DNA of 64,000 nucleotides from Vibrio sp. SNU_ST1. GTDB taxonomy: Bacteria; Pseudomonadota; Gammaproteobacteria; Enterobacterales; Vibrionaceae. The notes beneath the pieces are model-generated. The model was given only the letters and a program-made list of their open reading frames with translations, was not told the DNA's origin and did no database searches. Location of the stretch: the NCBI RefSeq assembly GCF_030563405.1, contig NZ_CP130748.1, positions 1,488,001 through 1,552,000 of the forward strand, read 5' to 3'. Of this stretch, positions 1 through 10,823 are shown in pieces; positions within the stretch are counted from its first letter, which is position 1, and each line of letters begins with the position of its first letter. The translations under genes and the position numbers were made by a program.

Positions 1-3000
1 GATTACACGGTGACGTTAAGCGACAAGGTGCCAGCGGGCACGGTGATCACCTTAGCGTACGAATACAAAACGGCGTCGGGCGACGACATCGTTGAGACGC
101 TGCAAGCGACCGTCAATGCCGACGGCAAGACGGCGACGTTCAACATCGCCACGGTGGACGACAAACTGGCGGAAGGCAGTGAAACGTTCGTTGTGAAAGT
201 GACGGGCGTGAAAACGTCGGGCGGCGCGGATGTGTTCGAGAAACTGAACCTGACGGGCGCAAGCAAAGAGACGAGCATCACTGACGAAAGCGCGCCAACG
301 GGCGAAGACACCGTGACGGTCACGCTCAACGGCCCAGACAGCATCGTGGAAGGCGCAACCAGCACCGATTACACGGTGACGTTAAGCGACAAGGTGCCAG
401 CGGGCACGGTGATCACCTTAGCGTACGAATACAAAACGGCGTCGGGCGACGACATCGTTGAGACGCTGCAAGCGACCGTCAATGCCGACGGCAAGACGGC
501 GACGTTCAACATCGCCACGGTGGACGACAAACTGGCGGAAGGCAGTGAAACGTTCGTTGTGAAAGTGACGGGCGTGAAAACGTCGGGCGGCGCGGATGTG
601 TTCGAGAAACTGAACCTGACGGGCGCAAGCAAAGAGACGAGCATCACTGACGAAAGCGCGCCAACGGGCGAAGACACCGTGACGGTCACGCTCAACGGCC
701 CAGACAGCATCGTGGAAGGCGCAACCAGCACCGATTACACGGTGACGTTAAGCGACAAGGTGCCAGCGGGCACGGTGATCACCTTAGCGTACGAATACAA
801 AACGGCGTCGGGCGACGACATCGTTGAGACGCTGCAAGCGACCGTCAATGCCGACGGCAAGACCGCGACGTTCAACATCGCCACGGTGGACGACAAACTG
901 GCGGAAGGCAGTGAAACGTTCGTTGTGAAAGTGACGGGCGTGAAAACGTCGGGCGGCGCGGATGTGTTCGAGAAACTGAACCTGACGGGCGCAAGCAAAG
1001 AGACGAGCATCACTGACGAAAGCGCGCCAACGGGCGAAGACACCGTGACGGTCACGCTCAACGGTCCAGACAGCATCGTGGAAGGCGCAACCAGCGCCGA
1101 TTACACGGTGACGTTAAGCGACAAGGTGCCAGCGGGCACGGTGATCACCTTAGCGTACGAATACAAAACGGCGTCGGGCGACGACATCGTTGAGACGCTG
1201 CAAGCGACCGTCAATGCCGACGGCAAGACGGCGACGTTCAACATCGCCACGGTGGACGACAAACTGGCGGAAGGCAGTGAAACGTTCGTTGTGAAAGTGA
1301 CGGGCGTGAAAACGTCGGGCGGCGCGGATGTGTTCGAGAAACTGAACCTGACGGGCGCAAGCAAAGAGACGAGCATCACTGACGAAAGCGCGCCAACGGG
1401 CGAAGACACCGTGACGGTCACGCTCAACGGCCCAGACAGCATCGTGGAAGGCGCAACCAGCACCGATTACACGGTGACGTTAAGCGACAAGGTGCCAGCG
1501 GGCACGGTGATCACCTTAGCGTACGAATACAAAACGGCGTCGGGCGACGACATCGTTGAGACGCTGCAAGCGACCGTCAATGCCGACGGCAAGACGGCGA
1601 CGTTCAACATCGCCACGGTGGACGACAAACTGGCGGAAGGCAGTGAAACGTTCGTTGTGAAAGTGACGGGCGTGAAAACGTCGGGCGGCGCGGATGTGTT
1701 CGAGAAACTGAACCTGACGGGCGCAAGCAAAGAGACGAGCATCACTGACGAAAGCGCGCCAACGGGCGAAGACACCGTGACGGTCACGCTCAACGGCCCA
1801 GACAGCATCGTGGAAGGCGCAACCAGCACCGATTACACGGTGACGTTAAGCGACAAGGTGCCAGCGGGCACGGTGATCACCTTAGCGTACGAATACAAAA
1901 CGGCGTCGGGCGACGACATCGTTGAGACGCTGCAAGCGACCGTCAATGCCGACGGCAAGACCGCGACGTTCAACATCGCCACGGTGGACGACAAACTGGC
2001 GGAAGGCAGTGAAACGTTCGTTGTGAAAGTGACGGGCGTGAAAACGTCGGGCGGCGCGGATGTGTTCGAGAAACTGAACCTGACGGGCGCAAGCAAAGAG
2101 ACGAGCATCACTGACGAAAGCGCGCCAACGGGCGAAGACACCGTGACGGTCACGCTCAACGGTCCAGACAGCATCGTGGAAGGCGCAACCAGCGCCGATT
2201 ACACGGTGACGTTAAGCGACAAGGTGCCAGCGGGCACGGTGATCACCTTAGCGTACGAATACAAAACGGCGTCGGGCGACGACATCGTTGAGACGCTGCA
2301 AGCGACCGTCAATGCCGACGGCAAGACGGCGACGTTCAACATCGCCACGGTGGACGACAAACTGGCGGAAGGCAGTGAAACGTTCGTTGTGAAAGTGACG
2401 GGCGTGAAAACGTCGGGCGGCGCGGATGTGTTCGAGAAACTGAACCTGACGGGCGCAAGCAAAGAGACGAGCATCACTGACGAAAGCGCGCCAACGGGCG
2501 AAGACACCGTGACGGTCACGCTCAACGGCCCAGACAGCATCGTGGAAGGCGCAACCAGCACCGATTACACAGTAACGTTAAGCGACAAGGTGCCAGCGGG
2601 CACGGTGATCACCTTAGCGTACGAATACAAAACGGCGTCGGGCGACGACATCGTTGAGACGCTGCAAGCGACCGTCAATGCCGACGGCAAGACGGCGACG
2701 TTCAACATCGCCACGGTGGACGACAAACTGGCGGAAGGCAGTGAAACGTTCGTTGTGAAAGTGACGGGCGTGAAAACATCGGGCGGCGCGGATGTGTTCG
2801 AGAAACTGAACCTGACGGGCGCAAGCAAAGAGACGAGCATCACTGACGAAAGCGCGCCAACGGGCGAAGACACCGTGACGGTCACGCTCAACGGTCCAGA
2901 CAGCATCGTGGAAGGCGCAACCAGCACCGATTACACGGTGACGTTAAGCGACAAGGTGCCAGCGGGCACGGTGATCACCTTAGCGTACGAATACAAAACG

Positions 3001-4310
3001 GCGTCGGGCGACGACATCGTTGAGACGCTGCAAGCGACCGTCAATGCCGACGGCAAGACCGCGACGTTCAACATCGCCACGGTGGACGACAAACTGGCGG
3101 AAGGCAGTGAAACGTTCGTTGTGAAAGTGACGGGCGTGAAAACGTCGGGCGGCGCGGATGTGTTCGAGAAACTGAACCTGACGGGCGCAAGCAAAGAGAC
3201 GAGCATCACTGACGAAAGCGCGCCAACGGGCGAAGACACCGTGACGGTCACGCTCAACGGCCCAGACAGCATCGTGGAAGGCGCAACCAGCACCGATTAC
3301 ACGGTGACGTTAAGCGACAAGGTGCCAGCGGGCACGGTGATCACCTTAGCGTACGAATACAAAACGGCGTCGGGCGACGACATCGTTGAGACGCTGCAAG
3401 CGACCGTCAATGCCGACGGCACGACGGCGACGTTCAACATCGCCACGGTGGACGACAAACTGGCGGAAGGCAGTGAAACGTTCGTTGTGAAAGTGACGGG
3501 CGTGAAAACATCGGGCGGCGCGGATGTGTTCGAGAAACTGAACCTGACGGGCGCAAGCAAAGAGACGAGCATCACTGACGAAAGCGCGCCAACGGGCGAA
3601 GACACCGTGACGGTCACGCTCAACGGTCCAGACAGCATCGTGGAAGGCGCAACCAGCACCGATTACACGGTGACGTTAAGCGACAAGGTGCCAGCGGGCA
3701 CGGTGATCACCTTAGCGTACGAATACAAAACGGCGTCGGGCGACGACATCGTTGAGACGCTGCAAGCGACCGTCAATGCCGACGGCAAGACCGCGACGTT
3801 CAACATCGCCACGGTGGACGACAAACTGGCGGAAGGCAGTGAAACGTTCGTTGTGAAAGTGACGGGCGTGAAAACGTCGGGCGGCGCGGATGTGTTCGAG
3901 AAACTGAACCTGACGGGCGCAAGCAAAGAGACGAGCATCACTGACGAAAGCGCGCCAACGGGCGAAGACACCGTGACGGTCACGCTCAACGGCCCAGACA
4001 GCATCGTGGAAGGCGCAACCAGCACCGATTACACGGTGACGTTAAGCGACAAGGTGCCAGCGGGCACGGTGATCACCTTAGCGTACGAATACAAAACGGC
4101 GTCGGGCGACGACATCGTTGAGACGCTGCAAGCGACCGTCAATGCCGACGGCACGACGGCGACGTTCAACATCGCCACGGTGGACGACAAACTGGCGGAA
4201 GGCAGTGAAACGTTCGTTGTGAAAGTGACGGGCGTGAAAACGTCGGGCGGCGCGGATGTGTTCGAGAAACTGAACCTGACGGGCGCAAGCAAAGAGACGA
4301 GCATCACTGA
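1..4310 (+). repeat. Tandem array of 366-bp coding repeats, 11.75 copies in view
   Basis: Period 366 bp (122 codons), with units beginning near 10, 376, 742, 1108, 1474, 1840, 2206, 2572, 2938, 3304, 3670 and 4036. The last unit stops matching after base 4310. Copies differ at only a few sites: ACG/ACC after GGCAAG, GGC/GGT before CCAGAC, ACC/GCC before GATTAC, AAG/ACG (Lys to Thr, copies 10 and 12), and a few others. The array continues upstream of the window. The DNA is visibly more GC-rich at third positions than the unique part of the gene. Confidence 0.97.
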
Positions 4311-7300
4311 TCATGATGTAACTATCAAAGTCCACGATGCTGCGCCTGTAGATGAAGGAGATAAGGCATCATTCAAAGTTACATTAAATGAAGCTTCGTC
4401 TGAAAAACAGTATGTTAAATTTGAAGCGACAACGAATGGTTACGATACCGAATTTGATGATATTGATACCAATAGCCTAACTTACGAATATAAAGATAAT
4501 AATGGTGTATTCCAGGTTGCTAATGTTGTAAATGGCTTTGTAGAAATCCCTGCTGGGATTACTGAACTTCGTGTGACGGTTCAAACCGTGCAAGACGATA
4601 AATTTGAATGGACTGAACGTTTTGGACTACACATTGTAGATACAAAATCTCAGGTCGGCGGAACGTCAAGTATTGATGAAGCTAATTCTGATCTGAAAGG
4701 CCAAGGTACAATTAAATTAGATCATACAGATAACCCTACGCTTACATTAACAAATGCTGATGCTGTTGATGAAGGAAGCACAGCCGTATTTGATGGGCAT
4801 CTGTCGAAGGTGTCTGAAGCGTCTATTGATATGAAAGTCGAGTTTGAATTTTCTAATGGCGCTGGCAAAGCAAACCTTGCGGATTTAGCTTCAGACATTA
4901 GTAAGCCGTTTGCCGGGGTTACAGTCACTTATATTTCTGGCGGAATTATTAAGACTATTTCGGTGAATGAGGTGGATGGCACATTCACTCTTCCTGCTAA
5001 AGTTACGGATTTCAAAGTTAATGTAGATACAGTAAATGATAACCGCTTCGAAACATCAGAAGACTTTGGGATTAAGTTGAGTGAGATACCTTTCCAATCT
5101 TCAACTGATGCTAGTAAAGATGTAATCATTAATCACGGTCAGCATGGTGTATCAGCTACGGGCTCTATAAATGAAGACGCTTCTGATAAACCATCTGTAA
5201 ATGTTGCTAATGCTCGTGCGGTAATTGAGGGGGGGGCTTTAGAGTATAGCGTTTTACTGACAGGTTCTTCTGATGTAGACGTGACATACTCATTTAACTT
5301 CCCAAATAGTAGTGATGTTAGAAAAGCAGACATTTCGTTTACGGATGGCGTTAAACTGAGTGCAGATAAGCAATCTATTATTGTGCCTAAAGGCGTATCT
5401 TACTTTAAAGTTATTGTTCCGACATTAGATGACGTTCTTGTAGAAAATACTGAAAATTACACGATTACTATTGGTGGTGATACTGGTACAGGTTCAATAC
5501 TAGATAATGAAGTTGCACCTGTAATCAAAAACCAATCTGTCAGCGTTTCAGAAGAAGGCCTAGCGGGTGGTATCACAGATACTGGAGGTTTATCTACTGA
5601 CTCTACGGATGGTCACTCTATACAGGGTAACCTTGTTATTACTGACGCTAATAACAACTTGTCTGACACCGTATTTAGTGAAACAAGCTCAATTAACATT
5701 ACAACATCGACAGGTCAGCCTTTGACATCAGAAGGGCATACTATTGTTTGGGCGGTATCGCCTGATGGTCATGCACTAACAGGTACAGCCAACGGAAACG
5801 TTGTTATTGAAGCAACATTGGATCGTAATGGCCACTACGAGATACAATTGAAAGCTCCGGTGGACCACCCGAATATTAATGGTGAAGACAATTTAGTCAT
5901 TCAGATCCCTGTCATTGCTAAAGACACTTCGGGGCTGAAGAGCTCAGGTGGTCAAATTACGGTTTCAATCGAAGATGATCAGCCAGTAGCAACAGATATT
6001 GATGTGGCAGTTACCCCAGAAACGAAATCAGATACAAATATTCAGTTGGTAATTGATGTATCTGGCTCTATGGGCTACGACTCCGATGTATCGGGTAAAT
6101 CTCGTTTAGACATTTTAAAAGAGTCTCTTGCTAAGATGCTCCAGCAATATGACACGCTTGGCGATGTAAAAGTGCAAATCGTAACATTTACTGGGAACGC
6201 TAAACTCATACATGACGGCAGTAAATCTTGGTTCTCTGTTAGTGAGGCTATTTCACAAATTAACAAATTGAAACCTAAGAATAATACCGATTATGATGAT
6301 GCTTTAGTTAAAGCCCGTACGTCATGGGATCATGATGAAGATAGTAGGCTCCCAGATGCGAATAATGTCAGTTATTTTATTACTGATGGAGTTCCAAATC
6401 AAAATGACAGGATAGATTCTTGGGAAGCTAAAGCTTGGACTAAACATTTAAACGAAAATGGTATCACCTCTCAAGCTATCGGTATAAAAGGAGGCAGTCT
6501 TGATAAAGGGCAAATTGATTTAGTTTCTCACGATGGTCTCACTGGAACTGATTCTTCAGCGATTGTTATTGGTACGTCGAACGAACTAACAGATATATTG
6601 ACTCAGCCAATAATCCAAACGGTTACAGGTTCATTGGTAACTAATGGTGGTTTTGGCGCTGATGGTGGTTATGTTAGCCAGTTAGTGATTGATGGCGTTA
6701 CTTTCAATTTTGATGGTACAACTATCCGTTCTACCGGACAGAACTCTAAGATCAGCTTTACCAAAAATGAATCAACAAACGAGTTAAAAGTCACGGTCGA
6801 TGGCAAGTACACTTTGAGTATCGATATGGATACGGGTTCGTACAAGTTTGGGGGTAAACCACAAGCTAGACCTGAAACGGTAGACTTCGATTACACATTC
6901 AAAGATGGTGATGGTGATACAAGCAGTAGTAACATTTCATTCGATGTTATGGGTTCAAAAGGCAGCGTAGATGTGTCGTCTACAGGCAAGATGATCGATT
7001 CTGTTAAAGTTCTTCATGATAATTTGAGTTGGATAGGATCACCTGCCGTAACCAATGGGCAAGCGGGTTACAACAAGATTGTAGACAATGTTGATATTAA
7101 TAAAGGCGTATCAATCAATGTTGGTGATGCTGGCGATGCTGTTTGGACTGGCCAGGGTGACGATGTCATTTATCTTGGCGACAGCCACGCTGTCTTGGAC
7201 CAAAATACTGGGCAAGCATCTAACCAAGATGCGATAAATACTTATATTAAAGATGTTTTCACTCAAGGTCGCGATTCGAACGTAATACTTAACCCTAACC

Positions 7301-7914
7301 AAGGTGAAGATAGTGAGATGGCTGCTACTAATAATAGTACAGCAAACTTGGATGTTGCTCATGGTGGCGGTGGTAGTGACTATATCTACGGAGAAGGTGG
7401 CTCAGACGTTATATTTGGCGGGTCAGGCGATGACGTCATTGACGGCGGTGAAGGTACCGATGGCCTCCGAGGTGGAACGGGCAACGATACACTTAAAGGC
7501 GGAGCTGGAGATGATATTCTTATCGGTGGTATTGGTAACGATATTTTAACTGGCGGTAGTGATGATGATATCTTCAAGTTTGTCGACCAAGGTTCTGGTG
7601 TTCGTCATGGTGAGAAAGACACAATTACAGACTTTACTAAGGGTGATGATAAAATAGATATTTCCGATCTACTTCATACAGATTCTTCTGACAGTATTAA
7701 TAGCCTACTTCAAAGCAGTAAGATTGGGATTTCTCTTGAAGGTGCTGACAATATGTCAACTGCAGATCTTAAGTTGACTGTGACAGATGGTGGAAAAACT
7801 CAGGAGATCATATTGCAAGATAGCGCTGAACAATTTGATAGTTATATCACTAACGGTTCCATCTCAGATGTGAATGGACTATTAAACGATATATTGAAAA
7901 TCTACGACAACTAA
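1..7914 (+). CDS. Giant RTX adhesin with VWA domain (3' part, 5' end outside window)
   Basis: The reading frame is open from the first base, so this is the C-terminal 2,637 residues of a larger surface adhesin probably exported by a type I secretion system. Residues 1-1437 are near-identical 122-residue Ig/Calx-beta-like repeats. Residues about 1437-1835 are three diverged Calx-beta-like modules, each with a DEG or EG turn motif, followed by a VCBS/T1SS-143-like stretch. A von Willebrand A domain lies at about 2010-2207, with MIDAS residues D2019, S2021 and S2023 (DVSGSM) and a later DGVPN loop. Glycine/aspartate nonapeptide RTX repeats (GGSGDDVID type) occupy about 2455-2527, followed by a C-terminal secretion region. 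LapA-like adhesins share this order. The transporter genes are not in the window. Codon use changes sharply at the end of the repeat array. The family is certain; the ligand is unknown. Confidence 0.93.
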   Translation, partial: DYTVTLSDKVPAGTVITLAYEYKTASGDDIVETLQATVNADGKTATFNIATVDDKLAEGSETFVVKVTGVKTSGGADVFEKLNLTGASKETSITDESAPTGEDTVTVTLNGPDSIVEGATSTDYTVTLSDKVPAGTVITLAYEYKTASGDDIVETLQATVNADGKTATFNIATVDDKLAEGSETFVVKVTGVKTSGGADVFEKLNLTGASKETSITDESAPTGEDTVTVTLNGPDSIVEGATSTDYTVTLSDKVPAGTVITLAYEYKTASGDDIVETLQATVNADGKTATFNIATVDDKLAEGSETFVVKVTGVKTSGGADVFEKLNLTGASKETSITDESAPTGEDTVTVTLNGPDSIVEGATSADYTVTLSDKVPAGTVITLAYEYKTASGDDIVETLQATVNADGKTATFNIATVDDKLAEGSETFVVKVTGVKTSGGADVFEKLNLTGASKETSITDESAPTGEDTVTVTLNGPDSIVEGATSTDYTVTLSDKVPAGTVITLAYEYKTASGDDIVETLQATVNADGKTATFNIATVDDKLAEGSETFVVKVTGVKTSGGADVFEKLNLTGASKETSITDESAPTGEDTVTVTLNGPDSIVEGATSTDYTVTLSDKVPAGTVITLAYEYKTASGDDIVETLQATVNADGKTATFNIATVDDKLAEGSETFVVKVTGVKTSGGADVFEKLNLTGASKETSITDESAPTGEDTVTVTLNGPDSIVEGATSADYTVTLSDKVPAGTVITLAYEYKTASGDDIVETLQATVNADGKTATFNIATVDDKLAEGSETFVVKVTGVKTSGGADVFEKLNLTGASKETSITDESAPTGEDTVTVTLNGPDSIVEGATSTDYTVTLSDKVPAGTVITLAYEYKTASGDDIVETLQATVNADGKTATFNIATVDDKLAEGSETFVVKVTGVKTSGGADVFEKLNLTGASKETSITDESAPTGEDTVTVTLNGPDSIVEGATSTDYTVTLSDKVPAGTVITLAYEYKTASGDDIVETLQATVNADGKTATFNIATVDDKLAEGSETFVVKVTGVKTSGGADVFEKLNLTGASKETSITDESAPTGEDTVTVTLNGPDSIVEGATSTDYTVTLSDKVPAGTVITLAYEYKTASGDDIVETLQATVNADGTTATFNIATVDDKLAEGSETFVVKVTGVKTSGGADVFEKLNLTGASKETSITDESAPTGEDTVTVTLNGPDSIVEGATSTDYTVTLSDKVPAGTVITLAYEYKTASGDDIVETLQATVNADGKTATFNIATVDDKLAEGSETFVVKVTGVKTSGGADVFEKLNLTGASKETSITDESAPTGEDTVTVTLNGPDSIVEGATSTDYTVTLSDKVPAGTVITLAYEYKTASGDDIVETLQATVNADGTTATFNIATVDDKLAEGSETFVVKVTGVKTSGGADVFEKLNLTGASKETSITDHDVTIKVHDAAPVDEGDKASFKVTLNEASSEKQYVKFEATTNGYDTEFDDIDTNSLTYEYKDNNGVFQVANVVNGFVEIPAGITELRVTVQTVQDDKFEWTERFGLHIVDTKSQVGGTSSIDEANSDLKGQGTIKLDHTDNPTLTLTNADAVDEGSTAVFDGHLSKVSEASIDMKVEFEFSNGAGKANLADLASDISKPFAGVTVTYISGGIIKTISVNEVDGTFTLPAKVTDFKVNVDTVNDNRFETSEDFGIKLSEIPFQSSTDASKDVIINHGQHGVSATGSINEDASDKPSVNVANARAVIEGGALEYSVLLTGSSDVDVTYSFNFPNSSDVRKADISFTDGVKLSADKQSIIVPKGVSYFKVIVPTLDDVLVENTENYTITIGGDTGTGSILDNEVAPVIKNQSVSVSEEGLAGGITDTGGLSTDSTDGHSIQGNLVITDANNNLSDTVFSETSSINITTSTGQPLTSEGHTIVWAVSPDGHALTGTANGNVVIEATLDRNGHYEIQLKAPVDHPNINGEDNLVIQIPVIAKDTSGLKSSGGQITVSIEDDQPVATDIDVAVTPETKSDTNIQLVIDVSGSMGYDSDVSGKSRLDILKESLAKMLQQYDTLGDVKVQIVTFTGNAKLIHDGSKSWFSVSEAISQINKLKPKNNTDYDDALVKARTSWDHDEDSRLPDANNVSYFITDGVPNQNDRIDSWEAKAWTKHLNENGITSQAIGIKGGSLDKGQIDLVSHDGLTGTDSSAIVIGTSNELTDILTQPIIQTVTGSLVTNGGFGADGGYVSQLVIDGVTFNFDGTTIRSTGQNSKISFTKNESTNELKVTVDGKYTLSIDMDTGSYKFGGKPQARPETVDFDYTFKDGDGDTSSSNISFDVMGSKGSVDVSSTGKMIDSVKVLHDNLSWIGSPAVTNGQAGYNKIVDNVDINKGVSINVGDAGDAVWTGQGDDVIYLGDSHAVLDQNTGQASNQDAINTYIKDVFTQGRDSNVILNPNQGEDSEMAATNNSTANLDVAHGGGGSDYIYGEGGSDVIFGGSGDDVIDGGEGTDGLRGGTGNDTLKGGAGDDILIGGIGNDILTGGSDDDIFKFVDQGSGVRHGEKDTITDFTKGDDKIDISDLLHTDSSDSINSLLQSSKIGISLEGADNMSTADLKLTVTDGGKTQEIILQDSAEQFDSYITNGSISDVNGLLNDILKIYDN

Positions 7915-7916
7915 AC

Positions 7917-7942
7917 AAAAAGGGCCGAAAGGCCCTTTTTTT
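7917..7942. terminator. Bidirectional terminator between adhesin and rlmI
   Basis: Stem AGGGCC / GGCCCT with a GAAA loop, preceded by an A-run and followed by a T-run. It lies between two convergent genes and can serve both. Confidence 0.9.
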
Positions 7943-8008
7943 ATATCTTAATTTAGTAAAGTAATCGCGCTTAAGAAGACCTTACATTGAGGTTGCAACG
8001 CCCTACAG

Positions 8009-9202
8009 TTACAACACTTTACAGGCGAAGCCTTTTAGGTAGAAGCCTTCTGGGTATGCTGTATCTGTTAGGTGGTCAGCGGCTTGCTCGAAGCGCTCGA
8101 CAAATTTTACTGTTCTGCCTGCGTCTAGTGCAGCGTCAGCGATGATTTTTTGGAATAAATCAGTGCCCATCAAGCCAGAGCAAGAGTAGGTGAGTAGAGT
8201 GCCACCAGGGTTTAGGATTTGCATTGCAAGCATGTTCACGTCTTTGTAGCCATTAGCACCTGAAGTTAAGTTGTTTTTACTTGAAACAAACTTAGGTGGA
8301 TCCATGATCACGACATCAAATTTAGTGCCTTGGTCTCGGTACTCACGAAGCAGTTTGAATACGTCGGCATTGAGGAATACCGCACGTTTTTTCGAGATAT
8401 CAAATTCATTGAGTTCAGCGTTGAATTTAGCTGTATCTAGAGCTAATTGAGACACATCTGCGTTGATTACACGTTTTGCGTCTCCTTTCAGTGCGTAAAG
8501 ACCAAAGCCACCAGTGTATGAGAAACAGTTAAGCACATCTTTGCCTTTAACATACTTCATTGACTCTTTACGGCTATCACGTTGGTCCATGTAGAAGCCT
8601 GTTTTGTGGCCTTCCATGATGTTTACGCTGATTTTGACGCCGTTTTCTTCAATGACGATAGATTTTGGTGGCTCTTCACCGTGAAGTACGCCAACAACTT
8701 GTTCTAGGCCTTCTTTTTTACGGACCGCTACGTCTGAACGCTCGTAAATATTACAGTCTGGGAAGCATTCAATTAAAGCTTCAACCAATACGCTCTTATT
8801 GAATTCAGCACCCGCACTTAGAAGTTGGCAAACTAGGAAGTCTTGATATTTGTCGATAGTGATACCCGGTAGGCCATCAGACTCTGCTGCGGTAAGGCGG
8901 TAGCCGGTTAAACCATCACGCTCAATGATGTCTTCGCGCAGTGATTGTGCGTCTTGAATTCGTTTTACGAAGAACGCTTTGTTGATTTCTTCTTTTTCAA
9001 ATGTCCAAACACGAGCTCGAATTTGAGATTCTGGAGAATAAGCCGCTTTTGCAAGCCATTGACCATTCTGAGCATATACGTCTACAGTTTCACCTTGTTG
9101 TGGTTCGCCTTCGACCTTATCGATACCGCGTGAAAATACCCAAGGGTGTTTACGGCGTAGTGATTTATCTCGGCCTTTAGCTAGATGAATTGAAGGAGTC
9201 AT
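8009..9202 (-). CDS. rlmI: 23S rRNA m5C1962 methyltransferase RlmI
   Basis: 397 residues, the family's usual length (E. coli 396). An N-terminal PUA RNA-binding domain (about 3-80, [17 protein letters not shown]) is followed by a Rossmann SAM-dependent methyltransferase. [10 protein letters not shown] at 225-234 is the SAM-binding loop; DPPKF at 301-305 and SCSG at 340-343 are the catalytic motifs. It methylates C1962 of 23S rRNA in the cytoplasm. It starts at ATG 9202 with a nearby GGAG-like sequence. The neighbours acyP, tusE and yccA are the same as in E. coli, except that a chemoreceptor gene lies between rlmI and acyP here. Confidence 0.95.
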   Translation of the reverse strand: MTPSIHLAKGRDKSLRRKHPWVFSRGIDKVEGEPQQGETVDVYAQNGQWLAKAAYSPESQIRARVWTFEKEEINKAFFVKRIQDAQSLREDIIERDGLTGYRLTAAESDGLPGITIDKYQDFLVCQLLSAGAEFNKSVLVEALIECFPDCNIYERSDVAVRKKEGLEQVVGVLHGEEPPKSIVIEENGVKISVNIMEGHKTGFYMDQRDSRKESMKYVKGKDVLNCFSYTGGFGLYALKGDAKRVINADVSQLALDTAKFNAELNEFDISKKRAVFLNADVFKLLREYRDQGTKFDVVIMDPPKFVSSKNNLTSGANGYKDVNMLAMQILNPGGTLLTYSCSGLMGTDLFQKIIADAALDAGRTVKFVERFEQAADHLTDTAYPEGFYLKGFACKVL

Positions 9203-9269
9203 AATTTACTCTGTTTGTTGAATTTGAAGGAGGGGTATTGTCGGGGAAGTACAAGGGAAAAGCAAATAA

Positions 9270-9295
9270 GAAAGGGCTGCCAAAGCAGCCCTTGT
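9270..9295 (-). terminator. Terminator of the chemoreceptor gene
   Basis: Perfect 9-bp stem AAGGGCTGC (9272-9280) / GCAGCCCTT (9285-9293) with a CAAA loop. Read on the minus strand it is followed by a T-rich stretch, just downstream of the gene ending at 9332. Confidence 0.8.
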
Positions 9296-9331
9296 ATTGA
9301 ACAATCATTAGATGATGGCTAGATGTAAGTA

Positions 9332-10735
9332 TTAAGCTTTAAGACCTGTCAGCAAACCTTCCATCGTATCGCTTTGCTTACGAAGTTGGTCAACGTTAGA
9401 GTTACTCTTACTGATCATCTCGCAGATGCCGTCTGATTGATGACGAATCTCTTCAACACTTTGTGCAATGTTATCCGCAACTACACCTTGCTCTTCTGCA
9501 GCAGTAGCAATTTGAGTACTACTATCAGAAATAGACTGGTTTTTCTCAGCTAAAGAACCGATCTCAACGTTCACTTCCGACATCAGAGTTTGGCCTTCAT
9601 TAGCATTGCTCACTGTCACTTCCATAAGTTTTGTTAACGACTGGCTGTTACGTTGTAATGATTCTATCATGCTCTGAATTTCAACTGTCGCTTGTTGAGT
9701 TCGTCCGGCAAGGGCGCGAACTTCATCAGCAACAACTGCAAAACCACGGCCTTGCTCTCCAGCTCGAGCAGCTTCAATCGCAGCGTTTAGTGCTAACAGG
9801 TTAGTTTGTTCAGAGATACCATTGATGGTTGCGACTACTTCATCGATCTGTGCCGCATTAGCATCGAGTTCTTCTACTGCTTGCGAAGCCGATTGAATCT
9901 CTTGGGATAAGCTAGAGATCGATTCCAAAGTATTAGAAACCTTAACTTGACCACTTTGCGCGACACCGCGAGCGTCCATTGTTTGAGTGCTTGAATCATG
10001 AGCAAGGGTAGCGACTTCTCGAATCGTTGCTGCCATTTGTTCAGTGGCGCTCGCGAGGCTATTCAAATGCTCTTGTTGATTACTTGAGATATTTGAACTC
10101 TGTTGCGTTGATTGGTTTAAATCCGAACTGATTTGCTGCATGAGCGCAACGGACTCTTGGATTGAGAGAACCATGTTTTGCTCACGCTCGGCTACCTTAT
10201 CGATAGTAATAGCAATTTCACTGAACTCATCGCGAACTAAAAAGTAGTTCATGCGACAAGTTAAATCGCCACTCGCAAGTGTGCTGAGTGCTTTGTTCAT
10301 CGAGAACATAGCACCACCAATGAAAGTCATGATGTAGTAAACACCCAGAGCTATAAGCGTGAGAGTTACCGCAATAATCGAAACCTGAGTAGTAGATAGA
10401 GCTGACCATAAGTTTTGGTCATGGCTTGCGACTAAACTGAAGGCACCATTCATGACAGAAACAGATCCTGCACCATATCCTAAAGAGATGGTTTCAGAAT
10501 TACTAATGAGTTGAGACACCTGATCTTTAGTGAGTTGTCCAGCTTCAATCAGCCCTTTCATCAGGTGTAATTCATCCTGGTAAAGGTGAGCAAGTAAAGA
10601 GTCCGCGGCGCTATCTAAAACTAGAGTCAGTATAACCAGGGCGATAAGAGGTAATAAGAATAGTAGATAGAACTTTTCTTGGATTTTTAGGTGAATGAGA
10701 TATTTGTCAATCCAACGAAACGGGATTTCTTTCAT
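9332..10735 (-). CDS. Methyl-accepting chemotaxis protein
   Basis: 467 residues. TM1 is at about 20-42 and TM2 at about 117-140, enclosing a small periplasmic region of only about 75 residues, too short for a typical dCACHE or 4-helix sensor. A HAMP domain (about 140-190, [12 protein letters not shown]) is followed by the long coiled-coil signalling domain with the conserved hairpin tip ([20 protein letters not shown]). It would relay a signal to CheA/CheW. No C-terminal pentapeptide tether for CheR/CheB is visible. The small sensor domain suggests it detects a membrane or intracellular state, or uses a partner protein. The stimulus is unknown. Confidence 0.93.
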   Translation of the reverse strand: MKEIPFRWIDKYLIHLKIQEKFYLLFLLPLIALVILTLVLDSAADSLLAHLYQDELHLMKGLIEAGQLTKDQVSQLISNSETISLGYGAGSVSVMNGAFSLVASHDQNLWSALSTTQVSIIAVTLTLIALGVYYIMTFIGGAMFSMNKALSTLASGDLTCRMNYFLVRDEFSEIAITIDKVAEREQNMVLSIQESVALMQQISSDLNQSTQQSSNISSNQQEHLNSLASATEQMAATIREVATLAHDSSTQTMDARGVAQSGQVKVSNTLESISSLSQEIQSASQAVEELDANAAQIDEVVATINGISEQTNLLALNAAIEAARAGEQGRGFAVVADEVRALAGRTQQATVEIQSMIESLQRNSQSLTKLMEVTVSNANEGQTLMSEVNVEIGSLAEKNQSISDSSTQIATAAEEQGVVADNIAQSVEEIRHQSDGICEMISKSNSNVDQLRKQSDTMEGLLTGLKA

Positions 10736-10823
10736 AATTGTAATACTCGAAGTAAGCCCACCAATAAATGGTGAATGAATAGAATCGCAACTATATCATC
10801 CATATAATTTATGAGGCAACGTT

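Noticed and set aside
308..330. GTGACGGTCAC palindrome in every repeat, reminiscent of the MatP matS site
   Set aside because: matS needs a three-base centre (GTGAC-RNY-GTCAC). Here the centre is one base, and the sequence is explained by coding for Val-Thr-Val-Thr.
1..4310. The tandem array as a CRISPR
   Set aside because: Units are 366 bp, contiguous and coding, with no unique spacers.
3..4335. A dozen minus-strand open frames of about 120 codons, one per repeat, plus an additional 85-codon frame
   Set aside because: They are shadows of the GC-rich coding repeat: same period, no ribosome-binding sites, low-complexity Ser/Val composition.
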